Assembly: GCF_000744815.1 (NCBI RefSeq)
Contig: NZ_JQMQ01000005.1
Coordinates: 2,922,055-2,986,054, forward strand
Source: Phaeacidiphilus oryzae TH49
GTDB taxonomy: Bacteria; Actinomycetota; Actinomycetes; Streptomycetales; Streptomycetaceae
Reading direction: 5' to 3'
Length of the DNA: 64,000 bases
Shown piece after piece: positions 56,209-64,000 of this stretch. Each line of letters opens with the position of its first letter. The first letter of the stretch is position 1. The notes below the pieces were generated by a model that worked only from the letters and a program-made list of their open reading frames with translations, ran no database searches and had not been told where the DNA came from. The translations under genes were made by a program, and so were the position numbers.

Positions 56209-56439
56209 ATGTCCCTCATGTACTCCGCAGAGACCCACCAGAACCTGCTCGCCCGGATCCCCGCGGTCACCGGCCGCCCGATGGACGACTGGCTGCGAGC
56301 GGTGGACGACGGGCCAGGCCTCGTCCGCTGCGAGGAGATGGCCGACTGGCTGAGGCGGGAGTACGGAATCTCCGCCGGCTATGCCAAGGCGATCGTCCAC
56401 GAACACGAACTCCGCCGCGCGGCAAGGAAGTTGCGCTGA
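56209..56439 (+). CDS. DUF4287 protein
   Basis: 76 residues matching DUF4287: HQNLLARIPAVTGRPMDDWLRAV, then EMADWLRREYGISAGYAKAIVHEHE. Small soluble helical protein, function unknown. The ATG at 56209 has CCGGAGG upstream. It lies directly downstream (in plus sense) of the unknown 55631 gene promoter and before the bldA gene, which is on the opposite strand. Confidence 0.8.
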   Translation: MSLMYSAETHQNLLARIPAVTGRPMDDWLRAVDDGPGLVRCEEMADWLRREYGISAGYAKAIVHEHELRRAARKLR

Positions 56440-56540
56440 CCCGGCCGCCCAGCGGGCGGTCGGCCGGACACCGACGGGGACGCCCACCGGGCACGTCACC
56501 GGCTCGCACCTTTGTGAACATGCCAAAGGTTCAACGACTC

Positions 56541-56625
56541 TGGTGCCCGGAACCGGATTCGAACCGGTACGGCCTTGCGGCCAACGAGGTTTAAGCTCGC
56601 CGTGTCTGCATTCCACCATCCGGGC
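56541..56625 (-). tRNA. bldA: tRNA-Leu with anticodon UAA (bldA)
   Basis: A full class II tRNA cloverleaf of 85 bases on the minus strand, including an encoded CCA (56543-56541). Acceptor GCCCGGA pairs with TCCGGGC; the anticodon loop is CTTAAAC, so the anticodon is TAA, reading UUA codons; a long variable arm (GTTGGCCGCAAGGCCGTA) and GGTTCGAATCC T arm follow. In streptomycetes the only tRNA decoding UUA is bldA, the developmental and antibiotic switch. The gene stands alone between DUF4287 and ndh. Confidence 0.98.
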
Positions 56626-56648
56626 GCAGCCTCGGTGGAGGCATCCTG

Positions 56649-56654
56649 AGCCTA
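56649..56654 (-). promoter_or_regulatory. Probable -10 element of bldA
   Basis: TAGGCT on the minus strand (56654-56649), 23 bases upstream of the tRNA 5' end (56625), so the primary transcript would carry about 17 extra bases. A clear -35 was not found; CAACTG, 18 bases further up, is a weak candidate. Confidence 0.4.
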
Positions 56655-56792
56655 TCTGCCCATCCCGGCCCTCAGTTGCACCAGTCGGCAGAAGTTGTCT
56701 TATTTCATTGGGAACTGACGGTCCGTCGGCTGAAGTTGACAGAAACTGATCGGTCGCCGAGGGCGGTCGATCGAACCGTCCGCACACGGGTG

Positions 56793-56824
56793 CGCCCCGG
56801 CCCCCTTTCGGGGACCGGGGCGCT
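56793..56824 (-). terminator. Terminator of ndh
   Basis: GCGCCCCGG (56793-56801) pairs with CCGGGGCGC (56816-56824), with a nested CCCC/GGGG and a TTTC loop, 126 bases past the ndh stop. Confidence 0.75.
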
Positions 56825-56949
56825 GGAACCCTCCGTCGCGTCAGCGTGCTGCCGGTCTGAGCACCACGGGTCGTGGTCCGGCGACGCTGCCGGCTCCGGA
56901 CGGCCCTGACTCACTCCACCCGTGATCAGCGGGCGGGGTCAGTCCGTTC

Positions 56950-58341
56950 TCAGGCGGAGACCTTCTTCGACTCCTCGGCGGGCTTGGCGTCGGCCGGCGC
57001 CTTGGCGGCGACCGGCTTCGGCGCCGGAGCCGAGGCCTCGATGAACGGCTCGCGCGGGTTCTCCATCTCCACCAGGGCGATGGTCTCCCGCTTGAGGAAC
57101 ATGGCCAGCGTCCAGTCGGCGAAGACCCGGACCTTGCGGTTGAAGGACGGGACCCGCGCGCCGTGGTACAGGCGGTGGAACCACCACGCCGGGCGGCCCT
57201 TCAGCTGGTACTTCCCGAACAGCAGGGCGACGCCCTTGTGGAGGCCCAGACCGGCCACCGCGCCCTGGTTCTTGTGCTTGTACTCGCGCAGCGGGAAGCC
57301 CCGCATCTGGGCGAGAACGTTGTCGGCGAGCACCGGCGCCTGGCGGACGGCGTGCTGGGCGTTCGGCGGGCACCAGGCGCCCTCCTTGCCCGCGGCCAGG
57401 TCCGGCACCTGGGCGGTGTCGCCCGCGGACCAGACGTAGTCGAAGCCCTGCACCTGCAGCGTCGGCGCGGTGTCCACGTGGCCGCGGGGGCCGAGCGGCA
57501 GGCCGAAGTTCGACAGGATCGGGTTGGGGCGCACGCCGGCGGTCCACACGATGGTGGAGGCGTCCACCTCGATGCCGTTCTTCAGCACCACGTGCTTGTC
57601 GACGCAGGAGTCCATGGAGGTCTCCAGGTAGACCTCTATGCCGCGCTCCTCGAGGCGCTGCTGGGTCCACTTGCCGAGCTCCGGGCCCACCTCGGGGAGG
57701 ATCCGGTTGGCCGCCTCGACCAGGATGAAGCGCATGTCCTCGCGCTTCACGCTCGGGTAGTACTGGGCCGCGTCCCGCAGCATGTCCTCGGCCTCGGCCA
57801 GGGTCTCCGCGCCGGCGAAGCCGCCGCCGATGAAGACGAAGGTGAGGGCCTGCTTGCGGACCTTCTCGTCGGTGGTCGACTCGGCGCGGTCCAGCTGCGC
57901 CATCAGGTGGTTGCGAAGGCTGATCGCCTCCTCCACCGACTTGACGCCGATGCCGTGCTCGGCCAGACCCGGGATCGGGAAGGTCCGGGAGATCGAGCCG
58001 GTCGACACCACCAGGTGCTCGAAGGGCAGTTCGTAGGCCTCGCCCGCCGCGGGCTGGATGGTGGCCGTCTTGCGGTCGTGGTCGACCGAGGTCACCGAGC
58101 CCGTCAGCACCTCGGCCTGGTTCTTCAGGACCCGGCGCAGCGGCGCAACGAGGTTGCGAGGCGCGACGTTGCCGCCGACCGCCTCGGGCAGGAAGGGCAG
58201 GTACGTCATGTACGGCCGCGGGTCGACGACGGTGACGGTCGCCTCCCCGTAGCGCATCTTCTTGAGAAGACGCAGCGCGGTGTACAAGCCGACGTAGCCA
58301 CCGCCGACGATGAGAATGCGAGGTCGCTCCGTGGTGCTCAT
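56950..58341 (-). CDS. ndh: Type II NADH dehydrogenase (NAD(P)/FAD-dependent oxidoreductase)
   Basis: 463 residues. FAD motif ILIVGGGYVGLYTAL, NAD motif FVFIGGGFAGAETLAEAE, and the late FAD contact YVWSAGDTAQVPD mark the NDH-2 family, a single-subunit non-proton-pumping enzyme passing electrons from NADH to quinone at the membrane. The C-terminus has an amphipathic stretch and an Ala/Lys/Pro tail (PKPVAAKAPADAKPAEE). Rex-like sites lie upstream at 58377-58392 and 58704-58719, so control by the NADH/NAD ratio is likely. Confidence 0.94.
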   Translation of the reverse strand: MSTTERPRILIVGGGYVGLYTALRLLKKMRYGEATVTVVDPRPYMTYLPFLPEAVGGNVAPRNLVAPLRRVLKNQAEVLTGSVTSVDHDRKTATIQPAAGEAYELPFEHLVVSTGSISRTFPIPGLAEHGIGVKSVEEAISLRNHLMAQLDRAESTTDEKVRKQALTFVFIGGGFAGAETLAEAEDMLRDAAQYYPSVKREDMRFILVEAANRILPEVGPELGKWTQQRLEERGIEVYLETSMDSCVDKHVVLKNGIEVDASTIVWTAGVRPNPILSNFGLPLGPRGHVDTAPTLQVQGFDYVWSAGDTAQVPDLAAGKEGAWCPPNAQHAVRQAPVLADNVLAQMRGFPLREYKHKNQGAVAGLGLHKGVALLFGKYQLKGRPAWWFHRLYHGARVPSFNRKVRVFADWTLAMFLKRETIALVEMENPREPFIEASAPAPKPVAAKAPADAKPAEESKKVSA

Positions 58342-58376
58342 ATCCGAAAGTATCCAGCACGCCCGCGGGGCACCCG

Positions 58377-58392
58377 TGTGGGCCCGGTCACA
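58377..58392. promoter_or_regulatory. Rex-like operator proximal to ndh
   Basis: TGTGGGCCCGGTCACA matches the Rex consensus TGTGAACNNNTTCACA at 10 of 13 defined positions and is 36 bases upstream of the ndh ATG. Plausible redox-sensing repressor site. Confidence 0.5.
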
Positions 58393-58703
58393 AGATCCGG
58401 GGACCCTGGTGCTACACTATGCGGCCCGCAAAACCGCCCGCCGGGAAGCGATCAATCGATCAGCGGGGCGGGCGGATCGGGGAGCCTCCGCCCCTCCCCT
58501 GCGGTCACTCCGGCACCGCCTTCGTGAGCTGCAACGATCCCGCCACTCGCGGGGTTCCGGGCCCCGGAGGGAACTCCCGCCGAGGAACCTGACGGCGTCC
58601 ACGGGGCTCCGCCTGCGATCGGTACGGCGGATCCGCCCGGCGGCCTTCGTCCCGCATTCCGGGACGAACCGGCCCCGGACGCGTCCGTACGCGCGGAACT
58701 TCA

Positions 58704-58719
58704 TGTGAAGAAATTCACG
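58704..58719. promoter_or_regulatory. Rex-like operator distal to ndh
   Basis: TGTGAAGAAATTCACG matches the Rex consensus at 11 of 13 defined positions, better than the proximal site. It lies 363 bases upstream of the ndh start and just past the ppx terminator, so a long ndh leader would be needed. Confidence 0.5.
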
Positions 58720-58736
58720 AACTTTCTGACGCGCCG

Positions 58737-58767
58737 TTCCGGCCGGGGCCCCGCGGCCCGGCCGGAA
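58737..58767 (-). terminator. Terminator of the ppx operon
   Basis: TTCCGGCCGGG (58737-58747) and CCCGGCCGGAA (58757-58767) form a perfect 11-base stem 4 bases past the ppx stop. Confidence 0.85.
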
Positions 58768-58771
58768 GCGG

Positions 58772-59722
58772 TCAGCGAGCCGCCCGGGCGGCGCTGAAGG
58801 CGATGCCGTCGAGGATGTCGTGCTCGCTCGCCACCAGCTCCGCGGCGCCGGTCCGCTCCATGATCGAGAGCAGCACCAGGGAGCCGGCCGTGATCACGTC
58901 TACCCGGCCGGGGTGGATCACCGGGATGGCGGCGCGCTCCTCGTGGGTGGAGCGCAGCAGCCGCTCGGTGACCTCGCGGACCTGCTGGAGCGGGATTCTG
59001 GCGTGGTGGATCCGCTCCGAGTCGTACGCGGGCAGTCCGAGGGCGATCCCGGCGACCGTGGTGACGGTGCCGGCCAGGCCGACCAGGGTGGTCGCGGCGT
59101 CCAGCGGGACCGTCTCGGCGGCCTCGTCCAGGGCCTTGGCGATGTCCTCGCGGATGGCCGCGAAGTCCGTCCCGTGCCGCTCGGTCAACCGGACGCAGCC
59201 GATGTCCACCGAGCGGGCCGCCTGGACCTCGTCGGTGCCGAGGACGAACTCGGTGGAGCCGCCGCCGAGGTCGAACACCAGGTACGGGCCCGGGAGTTCG
59301 GGGACGCCGGCCCCGCCGGGGCCGTGCAGCTCGGCGGTGGCGCCGGTGAAGGAGAGCTGGGCCTCCTCCTCACCGGTGATCACCTGGGGCTCCACGGAGA
59401 GGATCTCGCGGACCCCGCGGACGAAGTCCTCGCGGTTCTCGGCGTCCCGGGAGGCACTGGTGGCCACGAAGCGGATCCGCTCCGGGCTGAGCGGGACGCC
59501 GTACGAGGCGATCGCCTCGGCGTACTCGCGGCAGGCCGCGAAGGTGCGCTCCAGCGCCTCGGGGGCGAGCCGGCCGGTGCGGTCCACGCCCTGGCCGAGC
59601 CGGACGATCCGCATCCGCCGGTCCAGGTCGGCCAGGGCCCCGGACTCCGGGTCGACGTCGGCGACGAGCAGGCGGATCGAGTTGGTGCCGCAGTCGATCG
59701 CGGCGACGCGCTTTGAGGTCAC
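58772..59722 (-). CDS. ppx: Exopolyphosphatase / pppGpp phosphohydrolase (Ppx/GppA)
   Basis: 316 residues, ASKHA fold. VAAIDCGTNSIRLLVADVD (phosphate 1), VFDLGGGSTEF (phosphate 2), GEEEAQLSFTGA and the GLAGTVTTVAGI adenosine-type motif are present. The GTG at 59722 overlaps the DUF501 stop (GTGA). The short form without the C-terminal HD domain resembles mycobacterial Ppx2/Rv1026. Removes phosphate from polyphosphate or pppGpp. Confidence 0.93.
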   Translation of the reverse strand: MTSKRVAAIDCGTNSIRLLVADVDPESGALADLDRRMRIVRLGQGVDRTGRLAPEALERTFAACREYAEAIASYGVPLSPERIRFVATSASRDAENREDFVRGVREILSVEPQVITGEEEAQLSFTGATAELHGPGGAGVPELPGPYLVFDLGGGSTEFVLGTDEVQAARSVDIGCVRLTERHGTDFAAIREDIAKALDEAAETVPLDAATTLVGLAGTVTTVAGIALGLPAYDSERIHHARIPLQQVREVTERLLRSTHEERAAIPVIHPGRVDVITAGSLVLLSIMERTGAAELVASEHDILDGIAFSAARAAR

Positions 59723-60252
59723 TCGGCTTCCTCGGGTTCGGGGGACTCGTCGGCACAGACGCAGGGGCCCTTGCGCCACCACTCCGGAAGCGCGGCCAGC
59801 GCCTCGTCGCCGAGCGGGTTGGCCCCCTCGCCGGCCGCCAGCGAGTGGGCGACCAGCACGTGGAGGCACTTCACCCGGTCCGGCATCCCGCCGGCGCTGG
59901 GGAACCCCTCCAGCACCTCGATCGCGTCCCGGCGCCGGAGGTAGTCCTCGTGGGCGGCGCGGTAGCCGGCGGCCAGCTCCTGGTCCTCGCCGAGCCGGGC
60001 CGTCATCTCCTTCATCATCCCGTCGGCCTCCAGGGTGCCGATGAGGGACGCGGCGCGCGGGCAGGTCAGGTAGTAGAGGGTCGGGAAGGGGGTGCCGTCC
60101 TCGAGTCGGGGGGCGGTCTCGACCACGTCGGGGAGGCCGCAGGGACAGCGGTGGGCGACGGCGCGGAGGCCGCGCGGGACGCGGCCCAGCTGGGCCTCGA
60201 TCGCGCGGACGTCCTGCTCGGTGGGTCGCTCGGTGGGGGTTTCGCTGGTCAT
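59719..60252 (-). CDS. DUF501 protein
   Basis: 177 residues, matching DUF501 (Rv1025-like): LGRVPRGLRAVAHRCPCGLPDVVETAPRLEDGTPFPTLYYLTCP. Cysteine pairs HRCPCG and the C-terminal GPCVCAD suggest a metal or redox site. Always found between ftsB and ppx in actinobacteria; function unknown. The stop overlaps the ppx GTG. Confidence 0.88.
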   Translation of the reverse strand: MTSETPTERPTEQDVRAIEAQLGRVPRGLRAVAHRCPCGLPDVVETAPRLEDGTPFPTLYYLTCPRAASLIGTLEADGMMKEMTARLGEDQELAAGYRAAHEDYLRRRDAIEVLEGFPSAGGMPDRVKCLHVLVAHSLAAGEGANPLGDEALAALPEWWRKGPCVCADESPEPEEAE

Positions 60253-60273
60253 CGTTCCGGGGGGTGTGGGGGT

Positions 60274-60738
60274 TCAGCGGGCGGTGGTGCCGGGGGCGGT
60301 CGGGCTCGCGGTCGGCGCGGCGTCGGCGGCGTCCAGCGAGTCCCACAGGTTGGCGTACCAGGGCTGGCCGGGGGCGGCCGCCTGGTACGAGGTCCCGGAG
60401 GAGCCCGCGCCGGCGGAGGAACCGGACGAGCCGGGGACCACCGCGACGAAGGGGGTCTCGCCGGGGAAGGCGTAGTGCAGCCGCTCGCGCGCCTGGGCGG
60501 CCACGAAGGCCGGGTCCTGCCAGCGGGCCAGCTGGCGGCGCTCGGCCTCCAGTTGACGCTTCGCCAGGTCGGCGGCGGCGCGCTGCTGGGAGATCTGCTG
60601 GCGCTGGGCGACGAACTGGCGGGTCGGGTAGGCGAGGGCGGCGACGACCGCGCAGAGCACCAGCCCGAGGACGGCGGCGCGGCCGGTCATCCTGGGCCGG
60701 CGGGGGCGCCCGGAGCGGGCGACGTTGAAACGCAGCAA
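60274..60738 (-). CDS. FtsB/DivIC-type septum formation initiator
   Basis: 154 residues from a TTG at 60738 (GGAGGGG immediately upstream); an ATG at 60690 would shorten the basic N-terminus. Single membrane helix (VLGLVLCAVVAALAYP) followed by a coiled coil (RQQISQQRAAADLAKRQLEAERRQLARWQD) and ARERLHYAFPGETPF, the family landmark, then a Ser/Gly/Ala tail. Part of the FtsB/FtsL/FtsQ divisome. Upstream of DUF501 by 21 bases. Confidence 0.9.
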   Translation of the reverse strand: MLRFNVARSGRPRRPRMTGRAAVLGLVLCAVVAALAYPTRQFVAQRQQISQQRAAADLAKRQLEAERRQLARWQDPAFVAAQARERLHYAFPGETPFVAVVPGSSGSSAGAGSSGTSYQAAAPGQPWYANLWDSLDAADAAPTASPTAPGTTAR

Positions 60739-60837
60739 GTTCCCCTCCGGGTCGGTTGTCCGTTGGCCGCCAGCGTAGATGCTCGCGGACGACTTTTCCC
60801 CGACCCGCTGAGCGGCCCCGCCAAGTCGCGCAGCGAC

Positions 60838-60975
60838 TTCAGGGGCGCGGGGAACTGCGCGGCCGGCCACTTACGGTCCACAGGTCGGCAACGGAGTCCG
60901 GGTTGCAACCGAGTGGCCGTTGCCGGGTGCGGCGCCGTAGTCAGCCGGGCGCGCAGTTCCCCGCGCCCCTTACTT
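60838..60975. repeat. Intergenic repeat, copy 4
   Basis: Downstream of eno. GGGGCGCGGGGAACTGCGCG near 60842 and its inverse CGCGCAGTTCCCCGCGCCCC near 60950-60969 flank a centre (CGGAGTCCGGGTTGCAACC) nearly identical to copy 3 at 16.1 kb. Confidence 0.78.
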
Positions 60976-61007
60976 GCCCCTTCGGGGCTGCGCTCGGGGC
61001 GAGGGCG

Positions 61008-62456
<1,449 letters not shown>

Positions 62457-63233
62457 TCAGCCGACCTGGAGGCGCTGGCCCGGGTAGATCAGGTCCGGGT
62501 TCGAGCCGACCGTGGACCGGTTCTCCTGGTACAGGTGCCGCCAGCCGCCGGAGACGTGCGCCGCCGCGGCGATGCGGGACAGGGTGTCCCCGCTGCGCAC
62601 GACGTAGTCACCGTGGCCGACGGTGTGCACGGCACTGCCGCCGCTCGCGCTGCTCGTGGTGGGTGTCGAGCCGCTCCTGGTGGCTGTGGAGCTGCTCGCC
62701 GGCTGCTCGACAGTCCGCGGGGCGGTGTGGCCCGCGACGCTGTCGGACGAGGCCGTGTGGGTGTGCGAGGCGCTGCTGTGACGGGTCGTGGTGCCGCCTG
62801 AACCGGTGCCGACCTGGGCCGGCGAGCCGCCGGCGGCGAGCCCGGCCTTCTGGCTGCAGACCGGCCAGGCGCCCGGCCCCTGCGCGGACAGCACCTTCTC
62901 GGCCACGGATATCTGCTGGCCCTTGCTGGCCCGGTCGGCAGTGGGGGCGTACTTGGTGCCCCCGTAGGCCGCCCAGGTGGACCGGGTGAACTGCAGTCCG
63001 CCGTAGAACCCGTTGCCGGTGTTGATGGACCAGTCGCCGCCGCTCTCGCACTGGGCGACACGGTCCCAGGTGGAGACGGTGGCGGCGTCGGCGGTGCTGG
63101 TGGCGGCGGTTCCGATCAGCGGGATGGCGATTCCGGCGCCGGCCACTCCGGCGGTGGCGACCAGCCGCCTGGTGTGGGAGCTGCGGGGTTTGCGATGACG
63201 GCCGGTGCCGCCGAAGACAGCGGTGGGATGCAT
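62457..63233 (-). CDS. rpfA: Resuscitation-promoting factor with C-terminal LysM
   Basis: 258 residues. Signal peptide (LVATAGVAGAGIAIPLIGTAATSTADA), then the Rpf domain (about 50-130: TWDRVAQCESGGDWSINTGNGFYGGLQFTRSTW, with catalytic Glu) that cuts peptidoglycan; a Ser/Thr/His-rich linker with repeated ASHTHTASS-like pieces; and a LysM at about 205-256 (VVRSGDTLSRIAAAAHVSGGWRHLY...NPDLIYPGQRLQV). The ATG at 63233 follows GGAGAGG. Promotes spore germination or growth resumption in streptomycetes. Next to eno, as in S. coelicolor. Confidence 0.93.
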   Translation of the reverse strand: MHPTAVFGGTGRHRKPRSSHTRRLVATAGVAGAGIAIPLIGTAATSTADAATVSTWDRVAQCESGGDWSINTGNGFYGGLQFTRSTWAAYGGTKYAPTADRASKGQQISVAEKVLSAQGPGAWPVCSQKAGLAAGGSPAQVGTGSGGTTTRHSSASHTHTASSDSVAGHTAPRTVEQPASSSTATRSGSTPTTSSASGGSAVHTVGHGDYVVRSGDTLSRIAAAAHVSGGWRHLYQENRSTVGSNPDLIYPGQRLQVG

Positions 63234-63611
63234 CGGCTGCTTCCTCTCCGACGCCTGCGAGGTGAGCTGTCGGGTTCGGGCCGTGAGGTAGCCCGGCCGT
63301 CTCAGGTCCGCTGAGGCGGCTTCACCCCTAGCCGTGCGCCGGGCAGTTGCCGCGACTCCCTCGCGGCGGCGTGGTCGCTGCTGCCGGTGCTTCGGCGGTG
63401 TACGTGGGTCCCCCACTCCTGTCCGTTCGATCTGTCGACGACCCTCGCTCCGGTGGACAGGACTCGGCGTCCCGGGGCTCGGGGTTCGCAGACACGCGAA
63501 CGTCGTGCAGGCTATGCAGATCGTACGAATGTCCTCAAGTCGCACAATCTCACACCCGAGGCGTACAACCTTTGGGCGGTTCTGAGCGTCGGTCAGTTCG
63601 CAAGTGGTGCT
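63234..63611. other. Gap between rpfA and the P450 gene
   Basis: 378 bases without a protein gene. The rpfA side (63250-63440) is occupied by the riboswitch candidate; the rest should hold the rpfA promoter, which I could not place confidently. Confidence 0.5.
63250..63440 (-). promoter_or_regulatory. Cyclic-di-AMP (ydaO-yuaA) riboswitch candidate in the rpfA leader
   Basis: Minus-strand leader of rpfA. Conserved ydaO elements occur in order: GGAGTGGGGGACCCACG, then TAGGGGTGAAGCC, then CCGAACCCGACAGCTCACC with TCGCAGGC at the 3' end; these match the RF00379 consensus as I recall it. Boundaries are approximate. Cell-wall hydrolase genes are standard targets of this riboswitch in actinobacteria. 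Confidence 0.75.
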
Positions 63612-64000
63612 TCAGGAGTGGACGGGTGTGAACTCGACCGGGAGTTCGCGCAGGCCACGCATGATCAGCCCGCCGCGCCTGCGAAGCCCCGACGTCTCGG
63701 TAGCCAACGCCAGATCGGGTAGACGCGCCAGCAGGGTGGCCAGCGCCGTCCGGCCCTCCAGACGGGCGAGCGGGGCACCGATGCAGTAGTGGATGCCGTG
63801 CCCGAAGCCGAGATGCGGATTGTCCCGGCGGGCCAGATCGAGCGCGTCCGGTTCGGCGAAGCGGGCCGGGTCGCGGTCGGCGGCGGCGAGGACGACGAGC
63901 ACCGGGTCGCCGAGGCCGATCCGCTCTCCACCGATCTCCACCGGCTCGGTGGCGAACCGCCAGGTGGCGAGCTCGACCGGGCCGTCGTAGCGGATGAACT
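63612..64000 (-). CDS. Cytochrome P450, C-terminal part (5' end outside window)
   Basis: The last 129 residues of a P450. The heme-ligand signature is FGHGIHYCIGAPLARLEGR, with the thiolate Cys. LLARLPDLALA and LIMRGLRELPVEF are the usual C-terminal elements of actinobacterial class I P450s (CYP105/107-like). The frame is open to the window edge. Substrate unknown; no ferredoxin gene is seen on the C-terminal side. Confidence 0.9.
   Translation of the reverse strand, partial: FIRYDGPVELATWRFATEPVEIGGERIGLGDPVLVVLAAADRDPARFAEPDALDLARRDNPHLGFGHGIHYCIGAPLARLEGRTALATLLARLPDLALATETSGLRRRGGLIMRGLRELPVEFTPVHS

Larger units (their letters stand above)
56626..56949. other. Gap between bldA and ndh
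   Basis: 324 bases without a protein gene. It holds the bldA upstream region (TAGGCT element) and the ndh terminator at 56793-56824; the frames in between are GC shadows. Confidence 0.5.
58342..58771. promoter_or_regulatory. ndh upstream region
   Basis: 430 bases between ndh and the ppx terminator. It holds two Rex-like sites (58377-58392 and 58704-58719) and the ppx terminator. Open frames here (58310-58708 plus, 58417-58704 minus) look like shadows; the composition is Arg/Ser/Pro-rich and unlike the neighbouring genes. Confidence 0.5.

Noticed and set aside
58310-58708. Possible small genes in the ndh upstream gap
   Set aside because: Low-complexity Arg/Ser/Pro composition on either strand and no ribosome site; better read as regulatory sequence.

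Overview
The window is a high-GC actinobacterial chromosome segment, almost certainly from the family Streptomycetaceae. The evidence is strong third-position GC bias, many GTG/TTG starts, typical AGGAGG ribosome sites, mycothiol metabolism (mca), a DeoR-led tetritol locus, the eno-ftsB-DUF501-ppx cluster and, most tellingly, the tRNA-Leu(UAA) gene bldA. The genus (Streptomyces, Kitasatospora or Streptacidiphilus) cannot be fixed from this sequence alone. No insertion sequence, prophage, CRISPR array or integrase was seen; the window reads as core chromosome with small accessory patches.

Layout. 0-6.4 kb: the 3' end of a class I fumarase, fumC, a methyltransferase, a GAF-SpoIIE phosphatase-ATPase signalling protein and an MFS exporter. 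6.5-11 kb: oxyR divergent from ahpCD (peroxide defence), then an AI-2E family permease. 11-16.7 kb: a secreted SLT-domain wall protein, a PIN-PhoH ATPase, a cis-prenyltransferase, an aldo/keto reductase and a prepilin peptidase. 16.8-26 kb: an aminotransferase, a small protein behind a perfect palindromic operator, pckG, a TrhA-like membrane protein, a GNAT enzyme, a YyaL-type protein and a three-gene operon of small exported proteins. 26-32.6 kb: a probable erythritol/threitol catabolic locus (dehydrogenase, MFS permease, dihydroxyacetone-type kinase and RpiB-type isomerase on one strand under a DeoR regulator, with a TIM-type isomerase divergent). 32.6-42.1 kb: a nickel/cobalt permease behind a Nur-like box, mca, DUF4307, greA, a drug-type ABC exporter, ilvA, a MarR regulator and metB. 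42-48.1 kb: a patch of poorly characterised genes (two unknown proteins, a STAS protein, a small unknown, a DUF3761 lipoprotein, an acidic protein, an L,D-transpeptidase and an acidic-tailed protein). 48.5-64 kb: cystathionine beta-synthase, an SGNH hydrolase, a thiolase, an FAD oxidase, a membrane-anchored unknown, DUF4287, bldA, ndh with Rex-like sites, ppx-DUF501-ftsB-eno, a resuscitation-promoting factor with a probable cyclic-di-AMP riboswitch leader, and the 3' end of a cytochrome P450.

How it works together. Much of the window is central metabolism (fumarases, PEP carboxykinase, enolase, NADH dehydrogenase, thiolase, transsulfuration) combined with redox and cell-wall functions. Regulation is unusually readable in the DNA: an OxyR-type promoter region, a Nur-like box, two Rex-like sites, a riboswitch, several perfect palindromes of unknown ownership, many strong hairpin terminators, four copies of a GGGGCGCGGGGAACTGCGCG intergenic repeat family and several apparently leaderless starts. 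Gene order suggests that two chromosomal blocks, which from memory are separate in S. coelicolor (around pckG/metB and around eno/ndh), are joined here near 42-48 kb.
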